Of a stretch of 64,000 bases of DNA, positions 26,874-34,323 are shown piece by piece. Each line of letters starts with the position of its first letter. Position 1 is the stretch's first letter. A program made the position numbers and the translations under genes. This stretch comes from Bacillus massiliigorillae (lineage in GTDB: Bacteria; Bacillota; Bacilli; Bacillales; DSM-1321): NCBI RefSeq assembly GCF_000380245.2, contig NZ_HG428744.1, forward strand, positions 1 to 64,000. Direction: 5' to 3'. Below the pieces are notes generated by a model. The model was given only the letters and a program-made list of their open reading frames with translations. It had not been told where the DNA came from and did no database searches.

Positions 26874-27623
26874 CTACACAAGCAAAGAAATTCCACCATC
26901 AACAATAATTGTTTGTCCTCTGATCATACTTGCATCCTCAGAAATAAGGAACATAATTGTATTAACCATATCATCAATCTCTACCATTCGACCTGCAGGA
27001 GTCGCTTCTGCTGCTTCTTTTAACAGCTCTTCACGATTTGGAAAATGCTTTAAAGCATCTGTATCAACAGCCCCACCTGAAACTGCATTAACACGAATAT
27101 TCTTAGGTGCAAATTCAACAGCTAAATATCTAGTTAAAGCTTCAAGAGCTGCTTTTGACACGCCAACAGCTGTATAGTTTTCTAAATAGCGAATCGAACC
27201 AAGAGAACTAATATTAACGATTTGTCCACCGCCGGTTTTCTCCATTAGCTTAGCCGCTTCTTTCGCACAAAACAATGCGCCTTTGCCGTTAATTCCCATT
27301 GTCCAATCCCAATGATTTTCTTCTAATTCATCGATTGGCTTTTGTACACCTGAAGCCGCATTATTTACTAAAACATCCAATCGACCAAAAGTTTCTTCAA
27401 TCGTTTCAAACATCGCTTTAATTTTTTTCACATCTCCGACATTGGCTTTGATTAAAAGAACTTTTCTGCCTAAACTTTCAATTTCTTCTACAACTTCAAG
27501 TGCCGCTGATTTACTGCGAGCATAATTGATTACAATGTCATAGCCTGCTTTTGCAAGACGGAGGGCTGTTTGCTTTCCAATCCCTCTACTACTTCCTGTT
27601 ATTAGTGCAACTTTATTTGTCAT
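26874..27623 (-). CDS. fabL: enoyl-[acyl-carrier-protein] reductase FabL (NADPH)
   Basis: Last reductive step of fatty-acid elongation; the FabL type is NADPH-dependent and triclosan-tolerant. With the start at 27623 it has 249 residues (B. subtilis 250). Short-chain dehydrogenase fold: cofactor motif GSSRGIG (10-16), NNAASG (87-92), catalytic Tyr150 and Lys157 in ENYTAVGVSK, and the FabL-specific ALKHFPNREELL and MIRGQTIIVDGGISLLV. Upstream in-frame ATGs at 27647 and 27644 have no ribosome site; AAAGGA is 8 nt from 27623. Only 37 bp separate this start from a structured repeat, so its promoter may lie inside the repeat. Confidence 0.95.
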   Translation of the reverse strand: MTNKVALITGSSRGIGKQTALRLAKAGYDIVINYARSKSAALEVVEEIESLGRKVLLIKANVGDVKKIKAMFETIEETFGRLDVLVNNAASGVQKPIDELEENHWDWTMGINGKGALFCAKEAAKLMEKTGGGQIVNISSLGSIRYLENYTAVGVSKAALEALTRYLAVEFAPKNIRVNAVSGGAVDTDALKHFPNREELLKEAAEATPAGRMVEIDDMVNTIMFLISEDASMIRGQTIIVDGGISLLV

Positions 27624-27660
27624 TTCGTTCATCCTTTCTATCATCAACTATCTTTTTGAC

Positions 27661-27821
27661 ATAAAGTGAAACTTTGCTTGGTAGGGGTTTTTGTTAATCC
27701 CCCACCAAGCATTAGTTGAACCAATCGGGTTCTTACTGGCGCTTGATCTTCCACTTAAACGCCCCTGCTATTGCTTCCATTTTGAAGTGGAAGTCTTAGC
27801 GCCAGTTTAAACGGGATAAAT
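27661..27821 (-). repeat. structured repeat, copy A (MITE-like)
   Basis: Read on the minus strand: begins ATTTATCCC, then a long hairpin (ACTGGCGCT ... AGCGCCAGT with inner CTTCCACTT ... AAGTGGAAG), a conserved linker GATTGGTTCAAC, a terminal hairpin GCTTGG ... CCAAGC and the end CAAAGTTTCACTTTAT. The same ends, linker and hairpins occur in copy B at 33330-33586, but with base changes that keep pairing. It lies in the divergent region between fabL and yfhS. It has no ORF. It could be a non-autonomous element with hairpin ends or a structured RNA. Confidence 0.7.
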
Positions 27822-27888
27822 TAAATAATCCCTGCTCATAATAATAAAGAAAAGTTCTTCAATTCTATTCGTAGAAGGAGTCTATTAT

Positions 27889-28113
27889 ATGTATGTAGGC
27901 AGAGACTTAACTGAGCTATCATTACTTCAGAAGAAAGATTGGAAAGACAGTGAATTACAGTACTTTCACCACTCTCTTCAACAAATGGTACCTTATTTAA
28001 ATGTTCAAGGACAGTCCATTCTTAAACAAATCCTAAAAGAAATAGAAAGTAGAGGCGGGCTCCACCGCAATGAAGCGGATTATACCCACGGTACTGAACT
28101 GTCCATTGACTGA
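27889..28113 (+). CDS. yfhS: YfhS-like small protein
   Basis: A 74-residue, hydrophilic, mostly helical protein with no membrane segment or known motif. AGAAGGAG lies 8 nt before the ATG. Its size and its position between fabL and mutY correspond to B. subtilis yfhS, a sporulation-associated gene of unknown function; the name rests on this synteny. It is convergent with mutY. Confidence 0.65.
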   Translation: MYVGRDLTELSLLQKKDWKDSELQYFHHSLQQMVPYLNVQGQSILKQILKEIESRGGLHRNEADYTHGTELSID

Positions 28114-28164
28114 CTGTAAAGTGATTTACTAGCCGTAACTAAACAAATCCTAGCATAGCGATTG

Positions 28165-28190
28165 AAGGGATGGCTTATATGTCATCCCTT
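28165..28190. terminator. hairpin between yfhS and mutY
   Basis: AAGGGATG with CATCCCTT, 10-nt loop, overlapping the mutY stop codon. T run is short on both strands; probable shared terminator of two convergent genes. Confidence 0.5.
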
Positions 28191-29287
28191 TCTAAGTAAG
28201 CACTGAACATCTTTTGATATGGTACAGGGAAAGCTAACTCTGTCATTTCTTGCTCTGTCACCCATCTTAATCGATGCTTTTCCATTAGTTCAGGTGCAAT
28301 TTCCTCTTGAACCAATCCTGTATAAGCTGATAAATTCCATACTAAATGCGAGAAAACATGTTGAATTTCCGTTAATTTAGGCATGTCGAGTAAGACTCGA
28401 CTGTTATACTGTATAACAAAAGCATCCTCAAATAAGTTTTTATTTAAGCTTTGCTTCTGATCAAAAGAAAAGCTCGGGAATTCCCATAGATTTGCTAATA
28501 AACCTTTTTCCGGACGCTTTTGAACTAGAATTCTTCCTTGCTCATCTTTTAATAAACCAGATATAAGTTTTACTTTTTTCGTTTTCGTGACTTTTGTTTT
28601 TATAGGAAGTTCTGCTTGAACACCTTCAGCGAAGGCTACACAATGTTCTCTAACAGGACATAGCATACACGCTGGAGTCCCCGGTGTACAAATTAAAGCT
28701 CCTAATTCCATTAGCGCTTGGTTAAAGTAAGAGGGATTATCATGAGAAATAAGAGCACGAACCGCATCTTCAAAGATTTTCCTCGTCTTTGGTTTTGCAA
28801 TATCTTCTTTAATAAGTAGAATACGTGAGAGTACACGCATCACATTTCCATCCACGGCTGGCTCTGGAATACCATAGGCAATACTTAATATAGCACCTGC
28901 TGTATAAGGACCTACGCCCTTTAAACTTATAATGTCACTATGATTCTTCGGTACAACACCGCCGTAATTTTCCTTCACTTCCCTAACTGCGCTTTGTAAG
29001 TTACGCACGCGAGAATAATAACCAAGCCCTTCCCATGCTTTTAGTATTTTTTCCTCGTCTGCATCCGCAAAATCCTGCAGTGTCGGAAACCATTCCATAA
29101 AGCGGTTAAAGTAAGGGATTACTGTATCTACACGTGTTTGCTGTAACATGATTTCCGAAACCCATACTTTATATGGATCACGATCCGCTCTCCATGGCAA
29201 ACTTCGTTGTTCTTGTTCAAACCACTGTATTAAATCTTGCTGAAATTCTTCAATCTTAAATTTATCCAAAGCTTCGATCTCGTGCAA
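28175..29287 (-). CDS. mutY: A/G-specific adenine DNA glycosylase MutY
   Basis: Removes adenine mispaired with 8-oxoguanine. 370 residues: catalytic Glu46 in EIMLQQTRVD, helix-hairpin-helix LKGVGPYTAGA (122-132), catalytic Asp146 in AVDGNVMR, the four cysteines of the 4Fe-4S cluster (200, 207, 210, 216) and a C-terminal NUDIX-like domain (about 235-365) that recognises 8-oxoguanine. Translation starts with TTG, 7 nt after GGAGG. Same place as B. subtilis yfhQ (mutY). Confidence 0.95.
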   Translation of the reverse strand: MHEIEALDKFKIEEFQQDLIQWFEQEQRSLPWRADRDPYKVWVSEIMLQQTRVDTVIPYFNRFMEWFPTLQDFADADEEKILKAWEGLGYYSRVRNLQSAVREVKENYGGVVPKNHSDIISLKGVGPYTAGAILSIAYGIPEPAVDGNVMRVLSRILLIKEDIAKPKTRKIFEDAVRALISHDNPSYFNQALMELGALICTPGTPACMLCPVREHCVAFAEGVQAELPIKTKVTKTKKVKLISGLLKDEQGRILVQKRPEKGLLANLWEFPSFSFDQKQSLNKNLFEDAFVIQYNSRVLLDMPKLTEIQHVFSHLVWNLSAYTGLVQEEIAPELMEKHRLRWVTEQEMTELAFPVPYQKMFSAYLERDDI

Positions 29288-29410
29288 AATAGTTCCTCCG
29301 TGATGTTACATATTAGTTAAAAAAGGGAATACAATAAGAGATTAGAATTACTAATGAAGCTAAAAGTGTTACAATTTAACTAGAAGTTTTTTAAAAAAAA
29401 TTTTCTCTAA

Positions 29411-29536
29411 TTGACTTACCTTTTGACCTTAATAGGCATATTACTAGTAGGAGCGAAAGGACTTTCATTAGACAATAAACAAGCCGTCACATTCACACTT
29501 ATTATGATTCTTACTATACTAAAATTGTTAACATAA
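29411..29536 (+). pseudogene. remnant of a small membrane-protein gene (tentative)
   Basis: An open 42-codon stretch with a strongly hydrophobic translation (LLTLIGILLVGAKGLSLDN, then FTLIMILTILKLL) ending in a normal stop. It has no ribosome site, and an in-frame stop directly precedes it, so it looks like the 3' end of a lost gene rather than a working one. The family is not recognised. The rest of the 358-bp gap between mutY and yfhP holds only promoter-like AT-rich DNA. Confidence 0.3.
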
Positions 29537-29645
29537 TACTAATGGAATCATCCGACCATATGTTGGCTGATTTCTATATAATGAAATTTACTGTTCTACC
29601 CTTGAATTAAAGTAAGGCTAGCATCAGTAAGGAGGTTTATGACCA

Positions 29646-30626
29646 TTGGATACCGCTACACATGTAGTAATGGGAATCGGACTTGGAGCACTTGCAACGC
29701 TTGATCCAGTTGTTGCAAATAGCCCACTAACTGCACAAGCTATAATGTTTGGAACTATTATTGGTTCCCAAGCTCCCGACATTGATACTGTATTAAAAAT
29801 GCGAAATAATGCCATATATATACGAAATCATCGTGGTAGAACACATTCAATACCAGCTGTTTTACTGTGGCCCTTACTTATAACCTTTGTCCTTTACGCC
29901 ATATTTCCTGAATCGAATCTTTTACATTTATGGTTATGGACATTCGCCGCAGTGTTCATTCATGTATTCGTTGATATCTTTAATGCTTATGGGACACAAG
30001 CTTTACGCCCATTATCTTCTAAATGGATAGCACTAGGAGTAATCAACACATTTGATCCATTTATCTTTGGCATTCATGTTGCTGGATTAATGTTATGGGC
30101 TTTTGGAGCCAACCCTGGTTATACATTTTTACTTGTTTATATCGTCATGTTCTTCTATTACTTAGCACGATTCCGAGAACAAAGACGTGTTAAACTAGCC
30201 GTACAACTAAAAATACCAGGTGCGCGTAAAATCATCCTTTCTCCAACTCTCCGCTATCATAAATGGAAAGTTGCTGTAATAACTGAACAATATTATTACG
30301 TAGCACTATCCCAAAACGGGGAAATAACGATTTTCGATAAATTTACACGAGTACCATTACCGGATCATCCGGCTATTGATATCGCTAAGCATGACAAAAA
30401 TTTATCAGCATTTTTGTCTTTTTCACCAATATACCGATTTGAAATTGACGAAAGCGATTATCATTATGAAGTGAAATTTATTGATTTAAGATATCGAAGT
30501 AATGGACATTACCCATTTGTTGCAGTTGTCCATTTAGATCGTGATTTGAATATTACCAACTCATATACTGGTTGGGTTTTCAGTGAAGAAAAACTACGGA
30601 AAAAACTAAAGGTTTTACCACATTAA
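29646..30626 (+). CDS. yfhP: YfhP family membrane-bound metal-dependent hydrolase-like protein
   Basis: 326 residues of the DUF457/YdjM-like superfamily. The N-terminal half has four to five membrane helices with the metal-ligand-like pattern MDTATHVVMG, APDIDTV, HRGRTHS and HVFVDIFNAYGT; the C-terminal half (about 190-326) is soluble. In B. subtilis YfhP is reported as a repressor of the adjacent yfhQ region, yet the fold suggests a membrane hydrolase, so the role is open. Start is TTG at 29646, 10 nt after AAGGAGG. Divergent from mutY, as expected. Confidence 0.85.
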   Translation: MDTATHVVMGIGLGALATLDPVVANSPLTAQAIMFGTIIGSQAPDIDTVLKMRNNAIYIRNHRGRTHSIPAVLLWPLLITFVLYAIFPESNLLHLWLWTFAAVFIHVFVDIFNAYGTQALRPLSSKWIALGVINTFDPFIFGIHVAGLMLWAFGANPGYTFLLVYIVMFFYYLARFREQRRVKLAVQLKIPGARKIILSPTLRYHKWKVAVITEQYYYVALSQNGEITIFDKFTRVPLPDHPAIDIAKHDKNLSAFLSFSPIYRFEIDESDYHYEVKFIDLRYRSNGHYPFVAVVHLDRDLNITNSYTGWVFSEEKLRKKLKVLPH

Positions 30627-30630
30627 ATAG

Positions 30631-30676
30631 AAAAAGGGTACAAAAGCAAGCCTCACTTACTTTTGTACCCTTTTTC
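30631..30676 (+). terminator. terminator after yfhP
   Basis: Perfect 16-bp stem AAAAAGGGTACAAAAG with its complement (30631-30646, 30660-30675), ending in a T run. Confidence 0.9.
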
Positions 30677-30818
30677 TGACACTATTTCCTTTATCAAAGC
30701 TAATCCCCATTATTTACAGACCATATTTTCATGACCTTAGCTCAAACTAGTAGTACGCGAAGAAACTCGCGTAAATAAGTAGATGTCTCCACACATCTTC
30801 TTAAGGGGGAACATGTTA

Positions 30819-30983
30819 ATGCGTAATAAAGCGAGAAACTTTCCAGCTGTTAACCGCTTTGGTGGTGAGCCTAGAGCAAAAGCAGAATATGCCTCTAAAA
30901 GAGCCGATGGTAGCATTAATACTCATCCACAAGAGCGTATGTTAGCTTCTTCGCAGCGAGTAGAAGATCAACAAACAAATTAA
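30819..30983 (+). CDS. sspK: small acid-soluble spore protein K
   Basis: Minor forespore-specific SASP, 54 residues. The conserved core GEPRAKAEYASKRADGSINTHPQERM matches SspK closely (written here in two parts: GEPRAKAEYASKRADG and SINTHPQERM). Start at 30819 is 9 nt from GGGGG; upstream in-frame ATGs at 30813 and 30783 are too close to or before the ribosome site. A 7-bp palindromic hairpin (30754-30773) and AGATGT..ACATCT (30781-30798) lie in the leader. The next small gene follows 22 bp later and is probably co-transcribed. Confidence 0.9.
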   Translation: MRNKARNFPAVNRFGGEPRAKAEYASKRADGSINTHPQERMLASSQRVEDQQTN

Positions 30984-31005
30984 TTATTTGTTCGGAGGTT
31001 GAAGC

Positions 31006-31164
31006 ATGGTAAACAAAAGGTATCAACTTCATGATCACAACTATAATAGTCCATTTAATAGCACTTGGACGAGCGCTAAACATGCAAAAGCTCAAGTAAA
31101 TGGACAAACGCAACAAACGCAACCCCATATCATTTTAGAACGTGAAACAAGAAAGCGTTCATAA
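31006..31164 (+). CDS. small YpzG-like protein
   Basis: A 52-residue ORF with a good ribosome site (GGAGGTTGAAGC before ATG). The segment SPFNSTWTSAKHAKAQVNGQ and a QTQ tail resemble the YpzG family of small Bacillus proteins, which have no known function and are thought to be sporulation-linked. It lies directly behind sspK, supporting a forespore role. It is under 60 residues and is easily missed. Confidence 0.6.
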   Translation: MVNKRYQLHDHNYNSPFNSTWTSAKHAKAQVNGQTQQTQPHIILERETRKRS

Positions 31165-31171
31165 AAAACAA

Positions 31172-31203
31172 GAAGAATAAGCCTGTAACAAGGCTTATTC
31201 TTC
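31172..31203. terminator. bidirectional terminator between ypzG-like gene and yfhH
   Basis: Perfect 12-bp stem GAAGAATAAGCC with GGCTTATTCTTC, 8-nt loop. The minus side is followed by TTGTTTTTTA, the plus side by a weaker T run. Confidence 0.8.
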
Positions 31204-31533
31204 CACTTTTGCTTCTTTTAACTTTTCTAAGACAGAAATGGGCATTGCTTCTTGTTTTCCGTTTCCACCTAGTCGGTATCCCCAAGCAAATACACCATTC
31301 AAATAATCCACTTTGAAATATGTACCTGGATCTCCTTGAATACCGTAAATTTCCCCTTTAATAAAATCTTTCGGATCTAACATATAAGCCTTAGCCAAGA
31401 TTGCTTTTCTTTCAAGAACTGCAAATTCATTGACCATTCCCATTTGCTCGGCTTTACGAGCTTTTTCATGAAGATGACCAAGCTCTTGCTGTAATTCATA
31501 CGTAGACATCGTGCTATAACGTTTTTCTGACAT
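31195..31533 (-). CDS. yfhH: YfhH family protein (DUF1811)
   Basis: 112 residues; helical N-terminal half (about 8-50) and a small beta-rich C-terminal half (about 60-110) with GEIYGIQGDPGTYFKVDYLNG, as in the YfhH/DUF1811 family of unknown function. AGGGGA precedes the ATG. It starts 3 nt after the recX stop and is in the recX operon, as in B. subtilis. Confidence 0.88.
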   Translation of the reverse strand: MSEKRYSTMSTYELQQELGHLHEKARKAEQMGMVNEFAVLERKAILAKAYMLDPKDFIKGEIYGIQGDPGTYFKVDYLNGVFAWGYRLGGNGKQEAMPISVLEKLKEAKVEE

Positions 31534-31536
31534 TTG

Positions 31537-32355
31537 TTATTCCCCTATCTCTTGTTGAATTTCTTCTAAATATCTTTCAATCAATTCGATTGTAAAACCT
31601 TTACGATATAGAGCGCTTTTCATTTTTTGTTGAAATTCATATCCTGTATACTTACTATATCGTCTTAAAGCTTTATCACCATGAATCTGAATCGAGTTCC
31701 ATTCTTGTTCATCATCTTGAGAAATCTGAATATTACGTAATGCTTCCTCTATTATATAAGAAGAGTAACCTTTTCTAATGAGAGTTTGCTCGATTTTTCT
31801 TTTTAATTCGATTGTTGATGCATTTGATTTATTTTTAACGAGTTTAAGGATTTGTTTCTCGGCATGTTGTATTTGTCGTTCATTTGTATATAACTGCAAT
31901 GCAGCTTCAGCATGAACGTCACTAATTCCTTTCTGTTTCAACTCTTGAGCAATGATAACAGGTCCTTTATCAGCTGCATTCATACGTGTGTTTACAAGAG
32001 CAATAGCAAATTCTTCATCATTTAAAAACTTGAGTGTATAAAGCTTATGAATGACTTCTTTAATGATATGCTCTTCATATTCTTTTTCTTTTAGCTTACG
32101 AACGACTTCAGCTTCTGAGCGCATGCGATGTGCTAAATAATGTAGCGCATCTGAAAAGCCTTTTTGAATGTCTTCTTGATAAGCGATTTCCATTAACTCT
32201 AAGTCATCAATGACCATCCCTTTTTTCAAATCCATTTTGATTAAAACATCTTCGCTTACACTAAATCCGTATTCTTCGCCTTTACCTTGATCTATATAAA
32301 TATTATAACGATTTTTATTTTTTACTCCGACAGCGATTTTTGTGATAGTTATCAA
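31537..32355 (-). CDS. recX: recombination regulator RecX
   Basis: Controls RecA filament growth in recombination and the SOS response. About 272 residues in three or more tandem three-helix RecX repeats (for example LHYLAHRMRSEAEVVRKLKE and FAIALVNTRMNAADKGPVII), size near the B. subtilis 264. A GTG at 32364 is in frame but overlaps the ribosome site; TTG at 32355 sits 8 nt after GAGAGG and is preferred. Upstream of yfhH and divergent from yfhF. Confidence 0.9.
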   Translation of the reverse strand: MITITKIAVGVKNKNRYNIYIDQGKGEEYGFSVSEDVLIKMDLKKGMVIDDLELMEIAYQEDIQKGFSDALHYLAHRMRSEAEVVRKLKEKEYEEHIIKEVIHKLYTLKFLNDEEFAIALVNTRMNAADKGPVIIAQELKQKGISDVHAEAALQLYTNERQIQHAEKQILKLVKNKSNASTIELKRKIEQTLIRKGYSSYIIEEALRNIQISQDDEQEWNSIQIHGDKALRRYSKYTGYEFQQKMKSALYRKGFTIELIERYLEEIQQEIGE

Positions 32356-32437
32356 AGTACTCACCTCTCTATTAACTGTAGCATATTAACTGTTTGGTCG
32401 TCTGTTGATATAGTAGAAAAAACATGGAGGGATAAAA

Positions 32438-33355
32438 ATGAAAGTAGCAATTGCTGGTGGTAGTGGCTTTGTAGGGAAAGCAATTACGAAAGAACTACTC
32501 GCTAATAATCATGATATTTACATACTTACACGAGACAAGTCACGTATGAAACATCATCAGAAAATCACTTATATTCAATGGCTTAATACTGGCGATAATC
32601 CCGAATCAGAACTAAACGGTGTAGATGTCATCATCAATCTTGCAGGCGAATCATTAAATAGCGGGCGCTGGACAGCTTCACGGAAAAAAAGCATTCTAGA
32701 AAGTCGATTACAAGCGACCACTGAAATAAAACGAATCATTAATAGTATGACCACTAAACCACATACTTTATTAAATGCAAGTGCCATTGGATACTATGGC
32801 ACTTCAGACACAAACGTCTTTACTGAAGAAGATATAATATCACCTACTGATTTTTTATCTGATACAGTTCACCAATGGGAGCAACAAGCGATGCAAGTAG
32901 AAACATATGGTGTTAGGATTGTTTGTATGCGTTTTGGTGTCATATTAGGAAAAGAGGATGGTGCCCTACCGCGTATGCTGCTACCTTATAAATTATTTGT
33001 AGGTGGAACTGTCGGAAGCGGTAAGCAATGGTTATCATGGATTCATATTAAAGACGTGGTAAAAGCAGCTCTTTTCTGTATAAATAACACTTTAATTCAT
33101 GGTGCTGTTAATTTCACTTCTCCCCATCCTGAAACGATGAAAACATTTGGACAAACCATTGCATTTGTAATGCATCGTTCTCATTGGGTACCGGCCCCAG
33201 CGCCAATATTACAATTAGCACTAGGTGAAATGAGTATACTCGTTTTAAAAGGTCAAAAGGTATTACCGACTATATTAGAACAACATGGCTATAATTTTTA
33301 TTTTCCTACTCTTCAAGAAGCTCTTCAGGATTTATCCCATTCAAACTGGCACTAA
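32438..33355 (+). CDS. yfhF: YfhF family NAD(P)-binding epimerase
   Basis: 305-residue protein of the TIGR01777 group of extended short-chain dehydrogenases (YfhF/SulA-like). Rossmann motif GGSGFVGKAI (7-16), INLAGESL, ASAIGYYG with the active-site tyrosine and a C-terminal DUF1731 part (about 255-300). Substrate unknown. The last six codons and the stop (SHSNWH then TAA) are supplied by the inserted repeat copy B, so the natural C-terminus has been replaced. Divergent from recX as in B. subtilis. Confidence 0.9.
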   Translation: MKVAIAGGSGFVGKAITKELLANNHDIYILTRDKSRMKHHQKITYIQWLNTGDNPESELNGVDVIINLAGESLNSGRWTASRKKSILESRLQATTEIKRIINSMTTKPHTLLNASAIGYYGTSDTNVFTEEDIISPTDFLSDTVHQWEQQAMQVETYGVRIVCMRFGVILGKEDGALPRMLLPYKLFVGGTVGSGKQWLSWIHIKDVVKAALFCINNTLIHGAVNFTSPHPETMKTFGQTIAFVMHRSHWVPAPAPILQLALGEMSILVLKGQKVLPTILEQHGYNFYFPTLQEALQDLSHSNWH

Positions 33356-33586
33356 AAGACTCTCACTAAGTGGAAGAATAAGCGCCAGTAAGAAACTGAT
33401 TGGTTCAACATAGAAATGTGGAATCGGCCTGTTTAGCCTAAGGCAAGCATAAGATAGCTCTCAGTAGGAAATATGGTTTTCATTTCCGGAAAAGAGATAG
33501 CTTATGACCTCGAGGGGCTGGCCGATGTAGCTATACAATAATGCTCGGTTAGGATATGCATCCCGCCGAGCAAAGTTTCACTTTAT
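33330..33586 (+). repeat. structured repeat, copy B (MITE-like), inserted at the yfhF 3' end
   Basis: Plus-strand copy of the element at 27661-27821. It shares the start ATTTATCCC, ACTGGC ... GCCAGT hairpin, the GATTGGTTCAAC linker, terminal hairpin and CAAAGTTTCACTTTAT end. The terminal stem is GCTCGG ... CCGAGC here and GCTTGG ... CCAAGC in copy A: a paired change. Between linker and terminal hairpin about 125 bp are present that copy A lacks; these hold a copy of a second repeat family. The yfhF stop codon is inside the element. Confidence 0.7.
33418..33541 (+). repeat. hairpin repeat of the 36 kb family, nested in copy B
   Basis: An imperfect long hairpin: outer ATCGGCC ... GGCCGAT, then GGCAAGCATAAGA ... 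AGCTTATGACC, with inner GGAAAT ... ATTTCC. The GCATAAGA/CTTATGACC arms and the trailing TAGCTATACAA resemble the units at 36047-36379. It appears to have inserted into, or been carried by, copy B. Confidence 0.6.
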
Positions 33587-33658
33587 TACCATAATGATGA
33601 ATGATTCATCATCTTTAAGGAAAAAATGGTAGTAGAAACCACTAAAGGAGTGATGATT

Positions 33659-33775
33659 ATGGACAAAAAGAAAAAAGAAAAAATGAAAAATAAGTTAACC
33701 ACTACGCAAGAGGTTTTATATGGACGCGAGTTTAGAATGGCAGACCGCGCAGCTGGATTTGGTCATAAGCGCTAA
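33659..33775 (+). CDS. yfhE: YfhE-like small protein
   Basis: A 38-residue basic protein: a Lys-rich start, then TTQEVLYGREFRMADRAAGF and a short basic end. AAGGAG is 8 nt before the ATG. Size, sequence feel and place next to yfhF match B. subtilis yfhE, of unknown function. yfhD, which is near yfhE in B. subtilis, was not found here. Confidence 0.65.
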   Translation: MDKKKKEKMKNKLTTTQEVLYGREFRMADRAAGFGHKR

Positions 33776-33854
33776 AATAATAGTTTGATTAACAAAGATT
33801 TACTGTAGTGTAACAATATAGAGAAGTTGTACCAAAACATTTTTATAAGAAAAA

Positions 33855-33890
33855 TAAGAGGTTGCTCAACTGAGTCAACCTCTTTTATAT
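33855..33890 (+). terminator. terminator after yfhE
   Basis: AAGAGGTTG with CAACCTCTT (33856-33864, 33876-33884), followed by TTATATTT. Confidence 0.75.
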
Positions 33891-33896
33891 TTAAAC

Positions 33897-34061
33897 TTAG
33901 TATTTAATAGATATATCACCTTTTGATTGTTTGCTTCTTCCCATATTCTCTTTTATTAAAGGAATTGCAAAGCAATCTACGCCAAAATAATATGTACCAA
34001 TTACTAAAGCTGGAATTATAACAATACCAATCCATTAGACACGTACAACAATAGACTTCAC
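33897..34061 (-). pseudogene. broken small membrane-protein gene
   Basis: Read on the minus strand, GTG at 34059 opens seven further codons (KSIVVRV) and then meets TAA (34035-34037); the same frame continues for 45 codons with a hydrophobic segment WIGIVIIPALVIGTYYFGVD and a basic tail to a normal stop. One base change in the TAA would restore a protein of about 54 residues. The hydrophobic-plus-tail pattern looks coding. No family recognised. There is no strong ribosome site. Confidence 0.45.
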
Positions 34062-34153
34062 ATTCTTTAAACAATTAATTGAAAATATATCACAAAAATT
34101 TATTATTTGAACACTTCTGATTCCATTCAAGTTATCCTCTATTCGAATAAGAT

Positions 34154-34322
34154 TGTGAATAACTTATACACAAAATTGTGAATAGTGTGAATAATAACTG
34201 GATAACTCCATTTTCAATTCGTTTTTTCGACAACTATCAACAAGAAAACCTTATTCCAATTTGTGGATATGTTGATAAGTCTGTTAATTCTTATTTATCA
34301 AACAACTAAATCGTGTGGATAA
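34154..34322. promoter_or_regulatory. DnaA-box cluster
   Basis: Four perfect matches to TTATNCACA: TTATTCACA (minus, 34154-34162), TTATACACA (plus, 34164-34172), TTATTCACA (minus, 34186-34194) and TTATCCACA (minus, 34314-34322), plus one-mismatch sites at 34177-34185 and 34262-34270, all within 170 bp of very AT-rich DNA without a gene. dnaA/dnaN and the origin are not here. Similar DnaA-box clusters outside the origin in B. subtilis influence initiation timing. Confidence 0.7.
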
Positions 34323-34323
34323 C

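Noticed and set aside
27661..27821. CRISPR-like repeat array
   Set aside because: Repeats are single units with internal hairpins, not short direct repeats with spacers, and no cas gene is present.
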